Assembly (NCBI GenBank): GCA_963800065.1
Contig: CAWCZO010000008.1
Span: 1,050,659 to 1,114,658 of the forward strand
Length of the DNA: 64,000 bases
From: CAWJFJ01 sp963800065
Lineage (GTDB): Bacteria > Actinomycetota > Acidimicrobiia > Acidimicrobiales > UBA8190
Direction: 5' to 3'
Numbering within the stretch: the first letter of the stretch is position 1; every line of letters starts with the position of its first letter. The notes below the pieces were generated by a model that did no database searches, was not told the origin of the DNA, and saw only the letters and a list, made by a program, of their open reading frames with translations. Below, piece after piece: positions 41,333-51,620 of the stretch. The translations under genes and the position numbers were made by a program.

Positions 41333-43219
41333 TCACCGCACCCGGTACCAGCTCTCCGGGGTGAGGGCACCGAAGACGTTCTGGGGCGTCACTCCCCTGA
41401 GGTTGTCCCTGATCTCGGTGAGCGAGGCGGCCGGGATCGGTTCGAAGATGACAGGGAGCTGCTGGGCCAGGTAGTCGGAATAGGTCCCGAGGCCCATCGC
41501 CGTGGTCAGCGTCCGGCTGATGTTGTCGTCGTCGACGAAGTTGGCGTATCCACCGTCGTTCGTCGCCGCCGCCGTGGTGAAGATCTCCTCACCGCTCGGG
41601 TAGACGTCGGGGAAGAAGCTCCATCCCGTACCCCAGTCGGCCAGCTCCCAGGTGCAGCCCGCTCCCCCCACACAGGGCACGGAATCGTCCATCACCGTTC
41701 CCGACGGCGCCGAGGTCACCGTCACATCGATCCCGGCATGGGACCATGACGCCTTCTGCGCCGCCATCAGGCCCGCCAACCACTGCGTCCCCGTGGCGAC
41801 CTGGACCGTGAAACTCAGGAAGGCACCGGCGGGGATCCAGGCTCCGCACTCCCCGGGACCGGTCCCCGGGCGGACGCAGGTGGAGACACCGCCGGGGTGG
41901 ACCGCCCAGCCGTTCTGCTCGAGAATGTCGACCGCTTTGGCCGGGTCGTAGGGGTAGGGGTTGCGGCGACCGACCCCCGAGTCGAAGGCGCTCGCCGGCT
42001 GGAGGGGGACGGGCCCGAACGTCGGCTCCCCGTAGCCCTTGAGGACCTTCCTGATCAGCGCCGGCTGGTCGACCAGCAGTTGCACGGCCTGACGGAAGTA
42101 CAGCTGGGAGAAGATCTTTCCCGCCACGGCGCCGTCCCCCGTGGAGTGGAAGTTGTAGGGGACGTAGTCGATGGCCCACGGGTAGAACGGGGCGATGCTG
42201 AAGCCGGCCGGGTGGGCCGTGCCCCGGGCCGGACGGGTGGGGTCCGACGTCGGCTTGGAGACGTCGGGCAGCGGAAGGTATCCCACGTCGAGTCGACCGT
42301 CGTCGAGCGCGTTCTGCTCGGCACCGGCACCCTTGAAGGGCAACTCGACGAACCGCGAAAACGTCGGTCTCTGTGGTCCGGAGTACCGGGGATTGCGGTC
42401 CATGGTGACCGTTCCCGACGAGGTGAGCGACGAGAGGCGCCACGCCCCGTCGACGACCTGCCAGAGCGCGTTCGTTCCGTAGGTGGACACCGCCGTATTG
42501 GTGGCGGTCGGGTTGGCGGGATCGAATCCGGCCTGCCGGGACAGGAAGTCGTAGACGGCGTCACAGGCCAGATCGAGACGTCCGTACGCCGCCGTCGAGC
42601 ACTTACCCGATCCGGGAGAGCCCCCGGTACTGGTGACGTCCCATGCCTCAGGGAGGGGTGTGATCTGAGAGAGCTCGTTGTAGGTGAACCACTGCGGGTT
42701 GTACGCCTTGTTCAAGGTGAAGGTGAGTTGTGAGGCGCTGTCGGCCACGACGTCGTCGACGTTGTCGGGGAAGTCACCGGGCACGTAGGAGGCCCAGTTG
42801 GCCTTTTCGGCATGGAGCATGTTCATCCAGAACATCACGTCGGTGGCGTCGAGCGACTCGCCGTTCGACCACTTGTCGGGCTTCAGGGTGATGGTGACGG
42901 TGTTCCCGGCGCCGTAGACGGGGGGATGGGCCAAGGACAGGGACTGGTTCAGATCGGGTGTCGAGCCGGTCCCTATCCAGTACAAGGGGCGGTACATCAG
43001 TTCCTGGAACTGCTCGACGTTGGCCGTGGTGAAGTACTGGGCCGGCATGAAGGGGAAGATGTAGTCGGGCGCTGAGGCCGGTGCTTCGGCCCAGTACGCC
43101 GTGGCTCCGCCGGCCGGCTTGGATCCCGACGCCGACGCTGCCGGGGTCCCGACGGATCCATACCCGACCGCCAGCGCGGCGGCGACACACAAAGCCGCCA
43201 CGACGCGGTACCGGTGCAC
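41333..43219 (-). CDS. Second peptide-binding protein (family 5), secreted
   Basis: A 628-residue paralogue of the binding protein at 35082. It shares SNGESLDATDVMFWMNMLHA, FTYNELSQITPLPEAWDVTS and the C-terminal VTPQNVFGALTPESWY. GTG 43219 has AAGGGG upstream on the minus strand. The signal peptide ends at ASASG without a lipobox Cys, so unlike its paralogue it is probably not lipid-anchored. It precedes the fused ATPase gene and lies downstream of the rRNA operon, with a possible terminator between. Confidence 0.9.
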   Translation of the reverse strand: MHRYRVVAALCVAAALAVGYGSVGTPAASASGSKPAGGATAYWAEAPASAPDYIFPFMPAQYFTTANVEQFQELMYRPLYWIGTGSTPDLNQSLSLAHPPVYGAGNTVTITLKPDKWSNGESLDATDVMFWMNMLHAEKANWASYVPGDFPDNVDDVVADSASQLTFTLNKAYNPQWFTYNELSQITPLPEAWDVTSTGGSPGSGKCSTAAYGRLDLACDAVYDFLSRQAGFDPANPTATNTAVSTYGTNALWQVVDGAWRLSSLTSSGTVTMDRNPRYSGPQRPTFSRFVELPFKGAGAEQNALDDGRLDVGYLPLPDVSKPTSDPTRPARGTAHPAGFSIAPFYPWAIDYVPYNFHSTGDGAVAGKIFSQLYFRQAVQLLVDQPALIRKVLKGYGEPTFGPVPLQPASAFDSGVGRRNPYPYDPAKAVDILEQNGWAVHPGGVSTCVRPGTGPGECGAWIPAGAFLSFTVQVATGTQWLAGLMAAQKASWSHAGIDVTVTSAPSGTVMDDSVPCVGGAGCTWELADWGTGWSFFPDVYPSGEEIFTTAAATNDGGYANFVDDDNISRTLTTAMGLGTYSDYLAQQLPVIFEPIPAASLTEIRDNLRGVTPQNVFGALTPESWYRVR

Positions 43220-43374
43220 CAGGTGACCCCTTCGTACTTCTCTTCCCCCGGGCGGAGCCGCGGGTGGCGGTCGGCGCCACCGCCGGGCTCGCCGCGGCCA
43301 CGCTTCTCCCCTATTGGCATCTGCTCCGCCGTCGAGCCGGTTTCGATCCCGGACCCGACAGCCGAGCAGGTGCT

Positions 43375-43406
43375 GCGCCGGCTGTCCGGCGCTTCTTCGA
43401 AAAAAT
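43375..43406 (-). terminator. Probable rRNA operon terminator after 5S
   Basis: On the minus strand a run of six U (43400-43405) follows directly after the 5S closing helix. A perfect 7-bp hairpin GCGCCGG/CCGGCGC with a 4-base loop (43375-43392) lies just beyond. The 5S terminal helix plus U-tract could itself terminate transcription; the second hairpin would back it up. Confidence 0.5.
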
Positions 43407-43407
43407 T

Positions 43408-43521
43408 CCGGCGACGTCCTACTCTCCCAGGGGGATGCCCCCCAAGTACCATCGGCGCTGGCGGGCTTAACTGCCGTGTTCGGAATGGGAACGGGTGTGG
43501 CCCCGCCGCCATGGTCACCGG
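43408..43521 (-). rRNA. rrf: 5S ribosomal RNA
   Basis: On the minus strand the closing helix CCGGTGAC ... GTCGCCGG delimits about 114 nt. The conserved interior reads CCCATTCCGAACACGG and the 3' part GGGAGAGTAGGACG. It lies about 115 bases after the 23S 3' end. Ends are set by the terminal helix and may be off by a few bases. Confidence 0.93.
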
Positions 43522-43773
43522 AAATCATGCTCCGGGCGGACCGTGTTCCTGTCGGCGTCAGCCGGCGGTCATCCGATCCGCCCTCGAGCGGCCCTGCGGC
43601 CGTCCGTTGAGCGTTCCATAGCGAGCACGAGCATGAAAAATTCTCCAAGCCCTCGGCCGATTAGTACCGGTCGGCTGAACACGTTGCCGTGCTTACACCT
43701 CCGGCCTATCAACGTGGTCGTCTAGCCACGGGCCTTACCAGGTTGTCCTGTGGGAGACCTCATCTTGGAACGA

Positions 43774-43805
<32 letters not shown>

Positions 43806-43947
43806 CATCCGTAGGTCGCTAACCAGCCATGCCCTTGGCAGGACAACTGGCACACGAGAGCTACGTCCGTCCCGGTCCTCTCGTACTAGGGACAGCCTTC
43901 CTCAGGTCTCCTACGGCTGCATCGGATAGGGACCGAACTGTCTCACG

Positions 43948-44679
43948 CATGAACTCCCGTATTACTACGGGCATAGACTATACCTTCACCCTATTTCTAG
44001 GGGCCGGCGTGTCATGGCGTCCGTGAATGTCGGAGATTTCCAACTGTTTTAGTGACGCCATCCCCTCGCTGTGGCTAGCGAGGAAGTCGTTACAGGGGCA
44101 CAACACACCCGTGCTACGCAGATGTCGCTCAACATCTGCGGCGAATATCCGCTTCGTTTTCGAATAGTTTAGGGCTGCGAAGGCGTCCACTTGATGCGCT
44201 AGTTGCAGGAACCTTTCCGGGTCCCTCACTCGATCGAGTTGAGGGAGAAGAAGAAGTGCTTCCCGTACATGCACTTTTTTGAAGATCACGTACGGCTCGA
44301 CAGCCATCAGCAGTTCATGAAGCACCGGTCGACTGTTAAGTACAAGGTCACTCATCCCCGTGCCTCGATCTCGGAGGTACCCGCCCCCGACCATCACCTG
44401 GAGTTGCTCCAGACCAGATCGAGAAGAGGTGCTCTACGAGAACGAGACACTGGATCGGATGTAGCAACCGAGCCGGTCCTCCTTCTGCTTGACGAACTGG
44501 AAGTGGATGCTTCCATCGCCATCGAGGAATCCTGCAACGTAGGACGCGTCAGACGCTTTCATTTGTTGGCCTTCCCTCGGTATTGCCCTGAACGTAACGT
44601 TCGGTTGTATTGCTCAGGGTTTCACCGATATGAGCCGGTGGGCACCCAGGAATTACTCCCTGGGGACGCAGTGATAACT
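43948..44679 (-). mobile_element. Group I intron after 23S U2593, with endonuclease ORF
   Basis: 732 nt. The 5' exon ends GGTTTAGAACGT (U2593) and the 3' exon begins CGTGAGACAG. The intron ends in G, as group I introns do. P1 can form between exon ACGU and internal guide GCGU (U.G at the splice site). A conserved AGGTATAGTCTATGCC segment near the 3' end looks like the P7 3' strand. Core motifs differ from those of the other three introns, so it belongs to another lineage. U2593 is also the site of the Chlamydomonas reinhardtii chloroplast intron that encodes I-CreI. The ORF at 43978-44562 lies inside it. Confidence 0.92.
43978..44562 (-). pseudogene. I-CreI-like LAGLIDADG homing endonuclease with in-frame TAG
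   Basis: From ATG 44562 the frame runs 195 codons to the TAG at 43978, with one internal TAG near codon 43. The first part carries a single LAGLIDADG motif (YVAGFLDGDGSIHFQF). After the TAG the same frame continues with YLRDRGTGMSDLVLNS and VDAFAALNYSKTKR. These match I-CreI (YVRDRGSVSDYILS; VDQIAALNDSKTRK) in order and spacing. I-CreI is a 163-residue homodimer that cuts the intronless U2593 site. The amber codon, unless misread or suppressed, would inactivate the gene; no frameshift is needed to join the halves. The stop codon overlaps the intron's 3' core. Confidence 0.88.
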
Positions 44680-44702
44680 ACGTTCTAAACCCAGCTCGCG
44701 TA

Positions 44703-44738
<36 letters not shown>

Positions 44739-44739
44739 G

Positions 44740-44785
<46 letters not shown>

Positions 44786-45003
44786 TCCCGTCGATATGGA
44801 CTCTTGGGGAAGATGAGCCTGTTATCCCCGGGGTACCTTTTATCCGTTGAGCAACGGCGCTTCCACAAGCCACCGCTGGATCACTATGCCCTGCTTTCGC
44901 ACCTGCTCGACTAGTAAGTCTCGCAGTCAAGCTCCCTTGTGCCATTGCACTCGACGGCTGATTGCCAACCAGCCTGAGGGAACCTTTGGGCGCCTCCGTT
45001 ACG

Positions 45004-45036
<33 letters not shown>

Positions 45037-45294
45037 ACCTGACGCTGTTCCCGATCCGGATTACGGACCTGGGTTAGGGCCCCGGCACGAAAAGGGTGGT
45101 ATTTCAAGGTTGTCTCCACCTCGGCTGGCGCCGAAGCTTCAAAGACTCCCACCTATCCTACACAATCCGTACCAAAGCTCAACATCAAGCTGCAGTAAAG
45201 GTCCACGGGGTCTTTCCGTCCTGATGCAGCTAACGAGCATCTTTACTCGTACTTCAATTTCGCCGGGTCTGTGGTTGAGACAGTGGGAAAGTCG

Positions 45295-45341
<47 letters not shown>

Positions 45342-45675
45342 GAGTCCTGTTACTTGTTAACCAGTCCCGTTGGGATAACCGGACTGGCGGGTTGGGCGTT
45401 TCCGCCAACCTCCCCACGTCGCCGTGGGGCTCGGACCATCTCATCATCTCGTCGTATTCACGGCGAGATGGTCGGCGTATGGTCTCTGAGGATTCTCTGG
45501 TTTCCCAAAGTCTTTCCTGCTGATTTTCCGCACCTCTCACATTGTCACTGCGATTCAATTTCTGAATCACGAGTAGTGGAGGATCCACCGGGTTTTCCAG
45601 CATATAGCCGACTGCGCACCGTATCGTCGCCGACACGGGGGGCAGCAGCCTCCAGGCACGTCGGAGGCATTTCCT
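45342..45675 (-). mobile_element. Group I intron after 23S U1931, ORF-less
   Basis: 334 nt. The 8-nt upstream exon CCTAAGGT ends at U1931 (45676) and the downstream exon begins AGCGAAATTCC (45341). P1 can form between AGGU and guide GCCU. Shared core segments appear on the minus strand as AATCAGCAGGAAA (45513-45525) and an AATCCTCAGAGACCATACGC-type block (45475-45494). No protein frame is present. The last intron base reads C, not the expected G, if splicing restores the standard 23S sequence. U1931 is a known bacterial site (Thermotoga, Synechococcus). Confidence 0.88.
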
Positions 45676-45683
45676 ACCTTAGG

Positions 45684-46015
45684 CACTCTTGTTACTCGCC
45701 ACTCGATACGCCAAACACTTCGACGAATGCTCGAGATTGCGGGCTAGATCATTTCTGTCTAGCTCCCCATGTCGCCATGGGGGTCGGACTGTATCTTCAC
45801 CACCGAACAGGGTGTAAGTCCCCTTCGCGTTCGATGGGCCTGGCGTGCAGTCTCTGAGGATCCCTCACAAACGAGGTTTCCTGCTGATTGCCCGCACCGG
45901 TCAGATTGTCACTGCCTTCATATCCCGTCAGAAACGGTGAAGAAGACGAGTACTGCCGGATACTCGGGTGTTCCAGCATATAGCCAAGTTTTACAACGGC
46001 CAGAGTTGAAACTCC
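45684..46015 (-). mobile_element. Group I intron after 23S U1923, ORF-less
   Basis: 332 nt. The upstream exon is only 12 nt (AACTATAACGGT, ending U1923 at 46016) and the downstream exon only 8 nt (45676-45683). The intron ends in G. P1 can form between ACGGU and guide GCCGU. The core blocks seen in the U1931 and U1911 introns recur at 45877-45889 and 45843-45861. No ORF. U1923 is the site of the Chlamydomonas eugametos chloroplast intron that encodes I-CeuI. Confidence 0.9.
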
Positions 46016-46027
46016 ACCGTTATAGTT

Positions 46028-46767
46028 CCCGTTACCCCCATATCGCTATGAGGCGTGGACCATATCTTCATCCACCTGGCTTCACAGATGGAGCCTTGCG
46101 TATGGCCTCTGAGGATTCCCAATCCCTCAACACGGCGAGGATTTCCTCCTCGCCATAGCGACGCTTTCCGTCCCGGTTCATCGGAGCCCTCAACGCGAAG
46201 GCTTCGACGACGCCGGCTGGCGTCAAGTGTCGACCGGTCAGGACGAGCTCGGTGATCTCACGAAACGTCATGAGATCCAACCGTTTCGGGCTTCGTAGCA
46301 AGAACCGGTCGAAGAACGGAAAGATCCGTTTGACCAGCTCTTGGGGCCGGGTCACTTCGAAATAGTGAATCCCGTCTCCACGTTCTCGCACCGTTCCCAC
46401 GTCGAAGGTCGTTCGTAAGAGCTCGGGAGCTTCCCCGCCCGATCTGCGACACGTTGAACGACAACGAGACTCGCCACGGCAAGCCGCGATCACGCTCCGA
46501 CGGAGAGGGACGCTGAAGCTTCCCTCTCCGTCGACGAATCCGGCGATCCAGTTGCCCAGATCACATGGGATTCGATCCAACCAGTAAGAGGAACCGGGCC
46601 TTTCCTGCTGATTGTCCGCACCGGACGGATTGTCACTATCCATGTCCACACCTTAAGAAGACGGTGTAACAACACGGATGAGTACCGCCGGATACTCGGG
46701 GTTTCCAGCATATAGCAAGGTTTGTTCCAGACAGTCACCCGTCTGGAGCCGCAACTGTGTGTATTTT
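46028..46767 (-). mobile_element. Group I intron after 23S U1911, with endonuclease ORF
   Basis: 740 nt. The 5' exon ends GGCGGCCGT (U1911 at 46768) and the 3' exon begins AACTATAACGGT (46027). The intron ends in G. P1 can form between GCCGU and guide GCGGC. Its core blocks (46601-46613 and 46098-46117) match those of the U1923 and U1931 introns, but here they are 483 nt apart instead of 15-18. The endonuclease ORF is therefore inserted in the loop between the two P7 strands (a P8-like position). I do not recall U1911 as a listed insertion site. Confidence 0.9.
46068..46649 (-). pseudogene. I-CeuI-like LAGLIDADG homing endonuclease, frame disturbed
   Basis: A 193-codon frame in the U1911 intron. 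One LAGLIDADG motif (NWIAGFVDGEGSFSVPLRR) is followed, after a disturbed stretch, by a C-terminal region with ELVKRIFPFFDRFLLRSPKR. The middle part expected by homology (WRVSLSFNVSQIGRGSSRAL) reads in a different frame near 46480-46400. Two compensating frame changes are therefore implied. Layout (one motif, FNVSQ strand, IPF-type helix) resembles I-CeuI, which acts at U1923. The N-terminal residues of the frame overlap the ribozyme core, so the true start may be further in. Confidence 0.8.
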
Positions 46768-47633
46768 ACGGCCGCCGTTTACCGGGGCTTAGGTTCAGAG
46801 CTTCGTCCCGAAGGACTAACCCTTCCCCGTAACCTTCCGGCACCGGGCAGGCGTCACAGCGTATACATCGTCTTAGGACTTCGCACGCTGCTGTGTTTTT
46901 AGTAAACAGTCGCTTCCCCCAATTCTCTGCGGCCTCCTCAGGCTCCGGACGCGAAGTCCTTCACCCTAATGAGGTCCCCCTTCTCCCGAAGTTACGGGGG
47001 TATTTTGCCGAGTTCCTTAACCACAGTTCTCCCGATCGCCTTGGTATTCTCTACCTGCCCACCTGAGTCGGTTTGGGGTACGGGCACCATGTCAGCTCGC
47101 TAGAGGCTTTTCTCGGCAGCATGGGATTAATGACTTCGCCTGAATCGGCTCGGGATCACGTCTCAGGATTAATGAGGCCCGGATTTGCCTAGGCCCCCCC
47201 CTACACGCTTCCCCCAGGACAACCAACGCCTGGGCTCACCTACCCTCCTGCGTCCCCTCTTCGCTTTCCTCCGCAGGGTCGGTCGGTTCGGCCCGAAGGC
47301 CAGCCCCTTAGTACCCCTGAATTGGAATGGGCGCGGACACGGTGGTACTGGAATATCAACCAGTTGTGCATCGACTACGCCTCTCGGCCTCGCCTTAGCT
47401 CCCGACTGACCCTGGGCGGATTAGCCTTCCCCAGGAACCCTTGGGCTTACGGCGGAGGGGTTTCTCACCCCTCTCTCGCTACTCATGCCAGCATTCTCAC
47501 TCGACCGCGCTCCACGACGGTTCACACCCCCGCTTCACGGCACGATCGACGCTCCCCTACCACTCCCGCAGTAAAGCGGGAATCCGCAGCTTCGGCTCTT
47601 GGCTTGAGCCCCGTTACATTGTCCGCGCAGGGC

Positions 47634-47669
<36 letters not shown>

Positions 47670-48850
47670 ATGGCTGCTTCTGAGCCAACCTCCTGGCTGT
47701 TTCTGCGTCCCCACATCGTTTTCCACTTAGCCAAGAATTTGGGGCCTTAGCTGGCGGTCTGGGCTGTTTCCCTTTCGACCAACGAAGCTCATCCCCCGTG
47801 GTCTCACTGCCAGACTCTGGAGCATCGGCATTCGGAGTTTGATTGGGGTCGGTAAGCTTGTAGGCCCCCTAACCCATTCAGTGCTCTACCTCCGATGCTA
47901 AACGTCTGACGCTGCACCTAAATGCATTTCGGGGAGAACCAGCTATCACCGAGTTTGATTGGCCTTTCACCCCTTACCACAGGTCATCCCCCATGTTTTC
48001 AACCATGGTGGGTTCGGCCCTCCACGGGGTCTTACCCCCGCTTCAGCCTGCCCATGGCAAGATCACTCGGCTTCGGGTCTACCGCGTGCGACTGAACGCC
48101 CTATTCAGACTCGCTTTCGCTCCGGCTCCCCCATTCGGGTTAACCTCGCCACACACGGTAACTCGCTGGCTCATTCTTCAAAAGGCACGCCATCACGGCC
48201 GGCAATTCGAAAATTACCGACGACGCTCTGACTGTTTGTAAGCCAACGGTTTCAGGTACTATTTCACTCCCCTCCCGGGGTGCTTTTCACCTTTCCCTCA
48301 CGGTACTAGTTCGCTATCGGTCGCCTGTGAGTACTTAGCCTTTCGAGGTGGTCCTCGTAGATTCACGCCGGCTTTCCCAGATCCGGCGCTACTCGGGAGA
48401 ATCAGACGGAGACCGCTCGCCTTTCGTGTACGGGGCTCTTACCCGCTATGGCGTGCCGTTCCAGAACACTTCCACTAGACAGCGGTTTTGTAACTCCGCG
48501 AGAGGTCTGGTGCCCTCTCACCCGACTTCCCACGACCCCGACCCAGCAAGGCCACCAGGCTTGACACTGGATCGGTTTAGGCTCATCCCTTTTCGCTCGC
48601 CGCTACTCGGGGAGTCGCTGTTGCTTTCTTCTCCTCGGGGTACTGAGATGTTTCAATTCCCCCGGTTCCCTCTCTCCGGCCCTATGTGTTCAGACCGGAG
48701 TGACACCCCATGACGGGTGCCGGGTTTCCCCATTCGGACATCCACGGATCGAAGCTTGGTCGGCAGCTCCCCGTGGCTTTTCGCAGCCTCCCACGTCCTT
48801 CATCGGCTTCAGGCGCCAAGGCATCCACCGTTGGCTCTTTGTAGCTTGGA

Positions 48851-50620
<1,770 letters not shown>

Positions 50621-50978
50621 AGACCTCATACCGACCAATAAATTGATCGATATTTTGATCTGGAGAGCCGGATTGAGAGCAAAAGCTCCCGCACCGACTG
50701 GCACCAAAACGGAACTTGTTGTTGTCCGTGTTCAGTGCAATTGACTTCTTGGTCGCGACACCCGTAAAGGCGCGCGACCATCCGCACTGGCTTTTGGCTG
50801 TTCCTATTCCGTTCTCAAGGAGCGACGACAGGACACACTTCCTTGCGGAAGGAGGTGCCCGAACGCTCTGAAGGCGACGCCGACCCCAGCCGGGGAAGGT
50901 GAGCCCACAGCGAAACCGAGGGGCGCGCGAAGCGCTTCCTCGGGTGGCTCAGGTCGAAAGTGCTCCCGAGCAGGACGT
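50621..50978 (-). other. rRNA operon leader with 16S processing-stem arm
   Basis: The stretch between the 16S 5' end and the promoter. Positions 50798-50827 pair with 48908-48937 over 30 consecutive bases (28 Watson-Crick and two G-U in RNA), giving the RNase III-type stalk that loops out 16S. Within it CCTTGAGAACGG resembles a boxA antitermination site. No gene is seen. Confidence 0.8.
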
Positions 50979-51006
50979 ACCTTAGCACCGGCCGAAAGGC
51001 TGTCAA
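50979..51006 (-). promoter_or_regulatory. rRNA operon promoter
   Basis: On the minus strand TTGACA (51006-51001) and TAAGGT (50984-50979) are separated by 16 bases, a good vegetative sigma-A promoter for an actinobacterium. It would start transcription near 50972, about 350 bases before 16S. The -35 box touches the stop codon of the glycosylase gene (51003). Confidence 0.8.
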
Positions 51007-51615
51007 ACGGCCCGCGGCGCTGGCCGCGAGACATTCGGGTCACCCGGGACGGCAAACCTCCACAGGTAACCGGCTGCCTCCCCGGACCTCTCCGAGAGCC
51101 CGATGCGCGTCCCAGTGGCGGCCGGACCAGGCGCGAGTGCCGTCGCTGACCAGGGAAATCTCTCCCACCGCCGACAGAAGGTCAACGCCGTCGTCGGCTC
51201 GGCCGATCCCGAGCGCCTGGCACAGGCGAGCCGGCCCCGAGCAGAGGTCGGCATCGGTCCGTGCCGCTGGCCTCCGGGAACGCATGTTCTCCAGACCCTC
51301 GACCGGTGCCAGAGCCCGTAGCAGGACCGCTGAGGCATCACCCTCCTCCCCGCATACGACGTTGGCGCAGAAGTGCATCCCGTAGGTGAAATAGACGTAG
51401 AGGTGGCCAGCAGGGCCGAACATCGTCGCGTTTCTCGCCGTGCGGCCACGAAAAGCGTGGCTTGCCGCGTCGACCTTGCCGGCGTACGCCTCGACCTCGA
51501 CGATCCGCCCGCTCGCTCCCCTGCCGACGAGCAGCAGGTTGAGCATCTCAGGGGCGACGACGATCGAGGGGCGCTCGAACCACGACCGCTCGAGCGGCCG
51601 TTCGCGCGCTCGTGG
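51003..51615 (-). pseudogene. 3-methyladenine DNA glycosylase (MPG type), frame broken
   Basis: A base-excision repair glycosylase of the AAG/MPG fold. The frame carries GRIVEVEAYAGKVDAASHAFRG and MFGPAGHLYVYFTYGMHFC, the family's active-site region. Near 51130 the family C-terminus (YLWRFAVPGDPNVSR) continues in another frame and ends at 51003. At the 5' side homology (ERSWFERPSIVVAPE) extends above the first ATG (51546) but no ATG, GTG or TTG is in frame before the stop at 51616-51618, so the start is also disturbed. It follows argH directly. Confidence 0.8.
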
Positions 51616-51620
51616 TCAGG

